Assembly: GCF_000004195.4 (NCBI RefSeq)
Contig: NC_030683.2
Location: 52,527,358 to 52,591,357 of the forward strand
Length of the DNA: 64,000 nt
Origin: Xenopus tropicalis
Lineage: Eukaryota > Chordata > Amphibia > Anura > Pipidae
Direction of reading: 5' to 3'
The position numbers and the translations under genes were made by a program. Every line of letters starts with the position of its first letter. The first letter of the stretch is position 1. Shown here piece after piece: positions 36,066 through 45,276 of this stretch. Under the pieces are notes generated by a model, which was not told where the DNA came from, ran no database searches, and was given only the letters and a program-made list of their open reading frames with translations.

Positions 36066-36999
36066 TGAAACATGATATTTGCTTCAGCCCCAGTTTCCAG
36101 TTTAAATTCAATATCTGTGCCATTTACAGTAAGTGCTGTGTACCATGAGCTGTCTCTGGCTACTCTGTGTTTTTGGAGAGCAGCAATGCATAAAGTGTTG
36201 ATATCCTTTACAGAGGGTTTGTCTGTGTTTGTTTGAGGAATTCTGGCCCTGCACATTTTGGCTAAATGATTTCTTATTTTGCATTTATTGCACTCTACTC
36301 CATATGCAGGACAACGCTGAGGAGGGTGCTGTCTGCCACATCTGCTGCATGGTTTTGTCTGGGTGCTTGATTCAGGCTGTGCACTAGCAGAGGATGTACC
36401 TTTACAGTATTTAAGGGCTTGTTGTGTCTCTCTGGGTGTGATTTGTATAGCATGAACACTGCTATCAGCAGGGGCAGTTGCCATTGCAGTGGTCTGAGAT
36501 GATATGATTTCTTTAGCTTTGCATATTTCGATTTCCCTTTCTAGAGTTAACTCTCTGTATTCCAGCAGCTTCTCTTTTAAACGACGATCTGTAATACTGA
36601 AAACTATTTTGTCTCTTAAGCACTCTTCCTGATCTTTAAATTTACAGTTAGCTGCTTTTAGTTTTAGCTCAGTAACAAATTTGCCTATGCCTTGATTTTC
36701 AACAAAACTGGTGTCTTTCAAATACAACATTTCTTTTGGGCTGAAAATAAGCTTTAAATGCTGAATCACTGAATCAAGGGTTCTGTCTGCAGCTTGTGTC
36801 TGTGCAATCCCCATGTGTTATACACCTCAAGTGCCTCATCCCCAATACTGTGCAGTAACAGTGCAATCTTTGTGGGCTCAGGCTTTTGCTCCAGCCCTGC
36901 TGCTGTAAGATATAGTGTCAATTTCTGGGCCCATCTGCACCAGTTTTCAGACAGATTTCCACTCATACACATGGGCTGTGGAGGTTTGAAATGATCCAT
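36035..36999 (-). pseudogene. gypsy gag with zinc knuckles and protease start
   Basis: The start at 36999 opens MDHFKPPQPMCMSGN, with NLSENW and LLHSIGDEALEVYNTW, typical of gypsy capsid. A frameshift lies near 36800. Two zinc knuckles follow (CX2CX3HX4C and CX2CX4HX4C, at about 36360-36250). The protease motif reads ETGAE where DTGA is expected, so the catalytic aspartate is replaced by glutamate. It is broken. Confidence 0.85.
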
Positions 37000-37202
37000 G
37001 GCTATGCAGTGTATAAACAGATATTTTTTATTTTGCAGTATCAGTGTCTGGTACTCACTATTACTGGAGACTGTTGTGGTTCTTTTAAATATTTTCTTGA
37101 GGCTGAAGAGATGTTTGTTACCACTACCTCTCAAGCAGAGCACAGGTTCCTATTCCTGGTGGCTGTGCTAGTAAAATCTTCTGACACCATGTTGTGTTCA
37201 GC

Positions 37203-38555
37203 TAATGCAGATCCATACCCCCCAACTGTCCCGCTTTTCGCGGGACAGTCCCGCTTTTTATGGCGCGTCCCGCTGTCCCGGATAGTTCCATGAATGTCCC
37301 GCATTGCGGGACATTCATGGAACTATCCGGCACAGCGGGATGCGCTTGCTGTAGCCGGATGTTCTTGCTTCGTCGGCGGCTTCGTTATGCCTCTCCTTGT
37401 GCAGCGCGACAGGTCCTTTTATAAGGTTGCGCCTGTGGGTGTAACGTCATTACGCACGGGGCGCAACCTTATAAAAGGGCCTGTCGCGCAGCGCAAGGAG
37501 AGGCATAACGAAGCCACAGACGAAGCGCCTATGGGAGGTACTGTGTATTGGGGCTACTGTGTATTGGGGCTACTGTGTATTGGGGCTACTGTGTATTGGG
37601 GCTACTGTGTATTGGGGCTACTGTGTATGGGGGGCTACTGTGTATGGGGGGCTACTGTGTATTGGGGGCTACTGTGTATAGGGGGCTACTGTGTATGGGG
37701 GCTACTGTGTATTGGGGCTACTGTGTATTGGGGCTACTGTGTATGGGGGGCTACTGTGTATGGGGGGCTACTGTGTATAGGGGGCTACTGTGTATAGGGG
37801 GCTACTGTGTATTGGGGGCTACTGTGTATTGGGGGCTACTGTGTATTGGGGCTACTGTGTATGGGGGGCTACTGTGTATGGGGGGCTACTGTGTATGGGG
37901 GGCTACTGTGTATGGGGGCTACTGTGTATAGGGGGCTACTGTGTATGGGGGCTACTGTGTATAGGGGGCTACTGTGTATGGGGGCTACTGTGTATAGGGG
38001 GCTACTGTGTATAGGGGGCTACTGTGTATGGGGGGCTACTGTGTATTGGGGCTACTGTTTATGGGGGGCTACTGTGTATAGGGGGCTACTGTGTATAGGG
38101 GGCTACTGTGTATAGGGGGCTACTGTGTATGGGGGGCTACTGTGTATTGAGGCTACTGTTTATGGGGGGCTACTGTGTATAGGGGGCTACTGTGTATAGG
38201 GGGCTACTGTGTATGGGGGGGCTACTGTGTATGGGGGGGCTACTGTGTATGGGGGGGCTACTGTGTATGGGGGTACTGTGTATGGGGGGGCAAAACTGGT
38301 ACTTAGTTATAACTCACTGCCTTCTCTCTATACTTGTATTTATATGTAGGAGTTGCTATATTGTTTTCCTTAGGTCGTTCAGTATGAGGGTATAGCACAT
38401 TTTCGTCTGCACCCGCCATTTCATCTATATAAAAGGGGTATTTTTTTAAAATGGGGTGTGGTAATTGGGGCGTGGCCACAAAAGGGGGCGTGATCAAAAA
38501 AATTGCGCCAAATCTTTTTGTCCCTCTTTTCATTTTTCAAATGTTGGGAGGTATG
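37203..38555. mobile_element. 1.35-kb element with palindromes and a minisatellite, inserted in the gypsy LTR
   Basis: The ends CATACCCCCCAAC and GTTGGGAGGTATG are inverted. CAGATC stands on both flanks (37197-37202 and 38556-38561), a likely 6-bp target duplication. Inside are two near-perfect palindromes (37266-37344 and 37379-37515, arms about 37 and 55 bp) and a 0.75-kb minisatellite. No transposase frame was seen, and the superfamily is unclear. Confidence 0.75.
37531..38290 (+). repeat. G-rich minisatellite, 16-17-bp unit, about 45 copies
   Basis: The unit is GGGGCTACTGTGTATT with variants that lengthen the G run to 5-7 or change TATT to TATA/TATG. Units are mixed 16, 17 and 18 bp, so all three forward frames stay open and give GLLCIGATVYW-type repeats. 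These are not proteins. The regular G runs on the plus strand could form quadruplexes. Confidence 0.93.
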
Positions 38556-39354
38556 CAGATCATATCAAGGCTCCAGAAACAGGCAGCACATTATGAACAA
38601 CTTTATGTAGGTTTATTTGACAAGGAAGATCTAATCCCTAAGCACAGGGTATAACTCTATTGTACAAGAGAGAGAGAATAAGTTATAGCAGAACAAGCAC
38701 TGAAAATAACTACAGCAGGCATAGCACAGCGCCCTCTATATTACTCCCAGTGGTAAACACACAGGTAAATATACTACAGTAGTATTGCAGTTTATTGAAG
38801 TCTATGGGAAACATTTTATACATAGAGCTATCTCAGCAACCAGAGTGGCTGCTTCCAGAGCAGAATATCTCTACCCCCATGCTGTTTACAGCATAGATTA
38901 TACAGTTGTTGAATCTATTAGTTCTTGCTCTCCCATTTACACTGTGCAAATTCCTTCTGAGAAACTTCCCCCTGCCAGCTCTATGTAACTAATAACCTAC
39001 TTGTAATCTTTTTTTTATCAGTGGCTATAAATATGGCCTCAGTCATTTCTCTTACTCAGTCACAGCCTCCTAAACTCTTTCCTTTCTTACTGCCAGGTAT
39101 AAATGAAGCAAGCAAAAAACCTGGAAAAGGTAAAAAAAAGAGTAAATGTTCTGTGTTCCAGAAAGGGCAAAGGTCAGGGCCCACCGCTAAAGTTCTAATA
39201 TCCCGGAAGGCTAGTCTGACACTGCACAGAGGAATCATTTTTTGGCTGCAAGGGTCAGTCACTCCCAAAAAACAAGACATCACTCTAAATTTTAAGTTGG
39301 AAGAGAAGGAGTGTAAATACTATCAAATATAAAAATAATTTTTGCCTGACAACA

Positions 39355-40500
39355 CAATCATTAGCAATTCTACTTTAATGTTATTTAGACTGAGCCCCTG
39401 TGGGATCACTCTCCCCAACTTCACTGAGGCGATTTCCTTAATTGACAGCACATATCTTTACTGATACTGTCCCTGCTGTAGGCCCCTAGCACCATACATT
39501 CTCTCTCTTTATTAAGTAGCGTCCAAAAGAACTAAAGACTAGGATGCTCACTCTTTTGTAGACCAGATTGAAGCACACACATTGAAGTATCACTGTACTC
39601 TGCAGATCCAGTATTACATACATAATTTTAGTAATATAACTAATTATGGTGACATATTATTTGGAAATACCTATTCTAGCACATCCAAGATAGTTTTCCA
39701 TCTTTACTAAGAATAGTTGAATGCCCTATATCTGTAAAATAGCATAGTGAGCATATGTCACAATATTCAGGATAACCTATGGAATTATTATTTTTATTAT
39801 TATTCTTTAATTAGCACACTAGCCACTCCAGCATACACCGGCATCATATCTGCACTCTTGCACAGAGAATATGCTCAGTCTGCATGTACAAAATAACATA
39901 ATTCTAGTAAAGTAGAAAAATAGGTCATGTGGATAGATTAAACAAGCTTAGCCCCAAAGCCGAGCAAGTATAGCGTGCTAGTAAGGTCCTTGTCAGATCC
40001 AAGACAATACAATAGATTGTAAAACTGCAGAATTCCTCTTTACATTAAAGGTATCATAAACTTTTTGCAACTGTTAATGTGCCAAGTACAAATATCTTCA
40101 GCGAAACAACTTATCTCTATTTTGAAAAATATATAACATTTGCAGTAAAGGAGAATTCATTTGAGTTGGTTATCTATCCATTTCTTAAAAGTAACTGTAA
40201 GTGCAGTGTTTCCTAAACTATGGGGCTGACCCTTCTAGGGGACACTCAGTGCAATGGATGGGAGATCCAGTTAGGTTGAGATTGGAGCAGTATGCCTGCT
40301 TGCTCTCCTAGATGAACCTAGAAGATATGAATATATGCACTGATGACAGCGCCGCCTCAGGGGTCCTGGTGCATGAGGAAGTCAAGTCAAGGCAAGGGGG
40401 TTGCATTGCAAATGTGCTTTGTGATTGCCAAACCTCTTTACTTAATTCCTCAGGATTCATTGAGGTCTGGCATGGTACAGAAAGATTTGCGAATTGTTAA
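39355..40500. other. Intergenic DNA
   Basis: AT-rich DNA with no recognised gene. It begins directly beyond the LTR edge of the gypsy element. Confidence 0.4.
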
Positions 40501-40509
40501 TGTGGAGCT

Positions 40510-40667
40510 GCTATTCATAAAGGGATCCCAAATATGAAAATTTGATCAAATATAAAAAAAACTTGAAAACCTCAAATTTGTGGCTTTACAAACTCAAAAA
40601 AAACTCAAAAACTTAAAAATCACTAATTGCAAAAATGCTTAACATGTTGATAAATCACCCCCTAAAT
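40510..40667. mobile_element. MITE fragment ending GATAAATCACCCCC
   Basis: The right end GTTGATAAATCACCCCC is the inverse of the end at 16270-16290, and the AAACTCAAAAA interior is shared. The other end was not found. Confidence 0.5.
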
Positions 40668-40734
40668 GGTAGTATGTTGGGGGTATCCTTAATTAGGGAT
40701 TTTTTTCTTAAGGCTCCAGTCTTAAGATATAAAT

Positions 40735-40880
40735 AAACTGGAGAGAGTGCAGAGAAAAGACTATGCGTTTAGACTGTAAAGGTTGAAGCTGTTTTTTCTG
40801 GAAAAAAGACACTTGCAAGGGAACATGATTTCTCTTTACGAACCCTTCAGGCGGGATTATAACACTAGTATAACACTGTT
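40735..40880 (+). pseudogene. CR1-like LINE scrap (C-terminal RT region)
   Basis: The plus strand reads FFLEKRHLQGNMISLYEPF, like the LSLEKRRLRGDLIALY block after the RT of CR1 elements, preceded by nucleotides matching LERVQR (CTGGAGAGAGTGCAGAGAA). Only about 50 codons remain. Confidence 0.65.
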
Positions 40881-41670
40881 TGTGGTATCCCATTTTACAC
40901 CTACCAGTATTACACAGTTTCCTGTGCAGCAATTACCTGGGACTAATTGCATGGGACTAACCTGATTTAACTTCTGATGGTTTGGAAAACATTAGGTACC
41001 AGAGACATTTTAACCTGGTGCCTTTACCTATTGACCTAGGAATATATCAGTAGTAGGACCTACACTGAATATACAGTAAAATAAACAATCTTAATACAAA
41101 GTCATATTGCCTTATAATACATAAAAACCATCAATATCCTCAAAATTATAGCAATGTAATTTCTGTCACATGAGTCACTGAAACGTGTCTATTATAACAA
41201 ATAATGCACCCCTTGTTGTAAAATATGGGATATTAGAAATCACCTCTGAATTCTATGACTTGGCTTTTAGCCTTGTGCCTTTATATCATCACAAAACTCC
41301 TTGGTGACTTATAATATACCGTACTTATAGTTTACAATAGAGGGTACATTATGAATCTAACTCATGTGACACTTATGAAGTTCTAATTTTTTTGATTTAA
41401 TGTATAAGAGTATGCAATGTTTATTTCTGCAGTGAATATTGCAGTGAATATTGGTGAACCAAAAGTCCCTATAATCATACATTCCTGCAGTCGCTGGAAT
41501 GTAGAATGTAGAATGAAAGAATGTAGTGTGGGTATTATAGTACTAAACAGAATGGCTAATAACATGGTTATATGCACCGTGAGCCTTGATAAAATAAAAG
41601 TATTCACAAGATTCATGCTTCACACATAGCACTGCCCTAAAATAAAAAATTGAGGGGCTTTAACCTTCAT

Positions 41671-42059
41671 TTAAAGGGTCCATTATAGAATATCCTTTTC
41701 CTAACAACTTTGCAATTAGTCTTTATTTTTTATATTTTATAGTTTTTGAATTATTTGCTCTCTACTTCTGAGTCATTCCAGCTTTTAGCTGGTGGCTCTG
41801 TGAGGCAACAATTTTATTGTCACTGTTACTTTTTTATTACCCATCTTTCTATTTAGGCCCACCTCTGTTTATATTTGTGTCTCTCTTTCAAATCACTGCC
41901 TGGTTGCTAGGACCCTAGCAACCAGATAGCTGCTGAAATTCCAAACTGGAGAGCTGCTGAACAAAAAGGTAAATAATTTAAAAACCGCAAATGAGTTCAT
42001 GAGACATTTTGTGTGCCTTCTAATTATTAAATTGGTTTTTATTTTACTAATTCCTTTAA
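41671..42059. mobile_element. T2-type TTAA element, 389 bp
   Basis: TTAAAGGGTCCATTATAG on the left and (reverse complement) TTAAAGGAATTAG on the right; only the first eight or nine bases are inverted repeats. TTAA bounds both sides. Confidence 0.65.
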
Positions 42060-42394
42060 CACTTTTTATTCATATATGACCCTCTTAAAAGGTTTGCCCC
42101 ACCCCTTAACTTGCATTATTTAGACGCAGAAATTGAGGAGAGGCCGCAACAGGGACTTACCCCCTGCCCTATGGCAGAAGGAAAAGACAGGGCTGGCCTG
42201 TTCCCCCTGCTGCTGCGTTTTCCTGGACCAAGTGCCTGGTAAGTGAGCAATAAAGAGTGCGATTTTGCATGGTAGTACCGTGCATTAGAGAACCCAGCAC
42301 TGCTAGGGACCAGTTAGCAACAAATATATCCCACAAGGCAATGTATTTTTTGAAAAACTATGCAGCATATATATATTTATATCTTGGATACAAT

Positions 42395-43522
42395 AGGGTT
42401 GTTTCACTAAAGTGCGATAAGCGTTATTGCATGCTTTTTGCATTAAAATTGACGGGAAAAAAACGCGTGATCCGCTAAAGTATTATCGCACGCGTTAAGT
42501 CGCATATCGCGTGCGTTAAATATCATGTAACTGAATGCACTAATTTTAGCGCATTGTGTTAATTCTCGCGCAGAAATAATATTAACGCATGATTCACAAA
42601 CACTTAGACGCGCTAAATATCGAATTAGTCTATGCGAAAATTAACACCTACTTGGGGCAGGCGGTAATTATAGAAAAGTACAGTTCATGAGCTTTTGGCA
42701 ACACAATAAGGACTTTGCAGTGTGATTTATTAACGTACGTGTTGGCCCTAGAGTGATGTAGCCTCCAGTTTGCAGGGGAAATGGTCATTTTAAAAAAAAA
42801 GTAGTTTTACGAACGTAATGGTGTGTATGGCTAATATGGCATGCGTGCGATTAGTAGCGCACGTGCCTTAATTAGCGCTCGTGACAAGTAGCATGCTGCG
42901 TTAATTAGCGCGTGTTGCGTTAAATACCGCACAAAAATAGTCTTCGCGACTTAAATAACGCAAACGCCATGGCGTCTAAATTAACGCAAATAACCTTTTT
43001 AGTGAATCGTGCGTTAAAGGGACAGTAACACCAAAAAATGAAAGTGTATAAAAGTAATTACTATATAATGTAATGCTGCCCTGCACTGGTACAACTGATG
43101 TGTTTTCCTTAGAAAGACTATTATAGTTTATATAATAAAGCTTCTGTATAGCCACGGGGGCAGCCGTTTACAGGAGAAAAGGCACAGGTTACTTAGCAGA
43201 TAACAGATAAAACCCCATTATATTCTACAAAGCTTATCTGTTATCTGCTATGTGCCTGTGCCTTTTCTCCTTTTTCCCAGCTTCAATGGCTGCCCCCGTG
43301 TTGACATAGCAGCTCATTTATATAAACTATAGTAGCGTTTCTGTTGCAAACTTACCAGTTTTACCAGCGCAGGGCAACTGTATATTATATTTTAATTACT
43401 TTAAAACACTTTCATTTTTTGGTGTTACTGTTCCTTTAAGATGCAAAAAGTTAGACGCAATAAAATTTTAAACGCATGCTATAAATAGCGCTAGTTTTAT
43501 CGCACTTTAGTGAATCAACCCT
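42395..43522. mobile_element. Palindromic Harbinger-like element, copy 3
   Basis: The ends AGGGTTGTTTCACTAAAGTG and (reverse complement) AGGGTTGATTCACTAAAGTG are flanked by a 3-bp duplication AAT (42392-42394 and 43523-43525). Arms of GCGTTAA/TTAACGC words surround the shared core (CCAGTTTGCAGGGGAAATGG at about 42765). A T2 MITE (43014-43439) is nested in the right arm. Without it the element is about 700 bp. Confidence 0.85.
43014..43439. mobile_element. T2/Kolobok MITE, 426 bp, nested; copy A
   Basis: TTAAAGGGACAGTAACACCA and (reverse complement) TTAAAGGAACAGTAACACCA are the ends. A long internal stem pairs GGAGAAAAGGCACAGG...TAACAGATAA with its inverse near 43225-43270. A close relative lies at 52471-52897. 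Confidence 0.92.
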
Positions 43523-43525
43523 AAT

Positions 43526-45100
43526 GTTATTATTTTGGTTTCCTCATGGAATTTATTTTAAAACACTATGTTAGCAGGTATATCTAAAACTGTCAGGGAG
43601 AGAGGAGGTGAGTTCAATAAAAAATTGATGAAAAGTTGATCTTAAGTTGATCACTTAAAAGAGTATATGTGTTTGTAGGTTAGTAAGAAAAAATATTATT
43701 TACTATGATATAGGCGTTAATAAGGGTTCTGCTTACTTGGATATTATTCAATCCAGTGCTAGCAGGTTATTAAATATGTTTTTGTCAGAATATAAACAAT
43801 TGATAATTGCCTGAAGAAGCACTGTGTGGGTGAAACCTGTACCAAACAAGTGGGTTAGCATCTTAAATTGTCTTAAAATAGTATTGTTACTGAACCTGAT
43901 CAGATTAAAGCTAGTGGTCCATGTATAGTGCTTTCCAAGTTGATGGAACGTAGATTGAAGGAGGTGGAAATCATAGTGGTCTTGGAGCACTTAGTAAGTG
44001 GGTGAGAGGTGCTGCTAAATCCAGTGTGGTGATAGCAATAAGGGACCAACTGGAGCAGTTCCAATGCTGTGGAGAAGTGACTTTGTGGTGAGACTGCTCC
44101 TTAATTGGGGCACATAGGGGAAAAAGGGCTGGCGCTTGGACTTAATGCACAGATATTGCCAATATCAACAGTGTTTTTTATGGAACAGTGTAAACTTTGC
44201 TAAAGACATTGCTGTATCTCCATTTCATCCATTTTACCTGTGTCCAGTCCTATCCTATGCTGGGTCTTAAGCCCATTCACACTGTATATGTGACACCCCT
44301 TTCTCTATTAACAACTCCATGTGATAACTACCCCCCCAATTAACTTTATGACTTGACATCATTGTTGCTGAATATTAATGAAAAGAGAACTCGAGATCTA
44401 ATTACCACTCTTTGCTCATTACAAACTGACTTTTTTTTTTAGTTTTAATTTGAATGAATTGTCCCTTGATGTATTTAATGTTTTATGTGAATTTACTGGG
44501 ATTTAAAATTTGGTGATTAGTAGGCTGGCCAGTCAACTTTTTTTTAATTAGGATTGATCAATAAATGATTAAAAACCCAGAACATAATGTTTTTATTTCT
44601 ATTTATACATTAGAAAGAAATACAGTAAGCAGAAAAAAATAAAAAATACACACCACGCCTATCTGTTTATTTTAGTTGTAACTCAGCTCACAGTATGAAA
44701 TAGAAAGTTTATTTATATGCTGTTTACAAACAAAGTAGACTAAAGTCTGGATTGCTCTACCAATTATATTGTAATTACACGTTCTGCCTTCTCAGCACTT
44801 TTACTCTATGGCTTTCTATTCTCTCTTAATTCCCTTTTATTCTCTGCTAACTACATTAAGAGAAAAGACAGTTTTCATAACCACAAGCTTACAAAACCCT
44901 TGTTGTAGATGCAATGAATGCATTCTTTTTATCATGGCATGCAAATACGATTTGGAAAAAGGTGGGGGAGAGGGGGTTTTTGGTACATACAAGGAGAACT
45001 TGCTTTCATTCACATCATTAGGGAATTCTTCAGGGGATTGTTATGTTTCGAACTATATCTACCAAAAAAAGAGAGATTTCCATAATCACAGACATGATGT
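43526..45100. other. DNA upstream of RGR
   Basis: The part 43800-43850 (GCCTGAAGAAGCACTGTGTG) resembles a dispersed-repeat tail, but nothing more could be assigned. No gene was recognised; the RGR promoter should be near the 3' side. Confidence 0.35.
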
Positions 45101-45102
45101 CG

Positions 45103-45126
45103 CACGTGAACCTGGCCCTTTAAAAG
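45103..45126 (+). promoter_or_regulatory. Candidate RGR core promoter: E-box and TATA-like box
   Basis: A palindromic E-box CACGTG (45103-45108, in GCACGTGAA) stands 10 bp before the TATA-like TTTAAAAG (45119-45126), 72 bp ahead of the RGR ATG. CACGTG is bound by MITF, a regulator of pigment epithelium genes. The transcription start is unknown and short motifs occur by chance, so this is tentative. Confidence 0.35.
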
Positions 45127-45197
45127 GAAGCGTTTTTAGTGTGTGAGAAGGGAAATCAAAAGACAGTTCAGGAGAGTGTGGAATCCTAGTTGCAAAC

Positions 45198-45276
45198 ATG
45201 GTTACCTCTTACCCTTTGCCGGAAGGATTCACAGAGACTGAGGTGTTTGCTATTGGTACCACTCTTCTAGTTGAAG
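45198..45276 (+). CDS. rgr: RGR exon 1
   Basis: 79 nt: MVTSYPLPEGFTETEVFAIG and the start of helix 1; phase 1, donor GAAG|GTAAGG. The open frame beyond 45276 is intronic. Confidence 0.94.

Larger units (their letters stand above)
33550..39354 (-). mobile_element. Degenerate Ty3/gypsy LTR retrotransposon, 3' truncated, carrying two insertions
   Basis: Read on the minus strand the order is 5' LTR (39354-37190), a primer-binding site TGGTGTCAG (37189-37181, complementary to the 3' end of a tRNA-Leu), gag, protease, reverse transcriptase, RNase H and integrase, the order of Ty3/gypsy elements. The integrase core runs into foreign DNA near 33590, and no 3' LTR is present. Frameshifts break gag (about 36800), the gag-protease junction (about 36050) and pol (about 35050). 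A 1.35-kb element interrupts the LTR and a 281-bp TTAA MITE interrupts integrase. It is not competent. Confidence 0.9.
37190..39354 (-). repeat. 5' LTR of the gypsy element, interrupted
   Basis: The boundaries are the short inverted repeat TGTTGT...ACAACA (39354 inward and 37190) and the adjoining primer-binding site. Without the insertion at 37203-38555 the LTR is about 810 bp. The second LTR is missing, so the LTR could not be checked against a partner. Confidence 0.7.

Noticed and set aside
37294..38115. Several open frames of 70-170 codons reading GLLCIGATVYW-type repeats
   Set aside because: They come from the 16-17-bp minisatellite lacking stops in any forward frame; no start context, no conserved protein.
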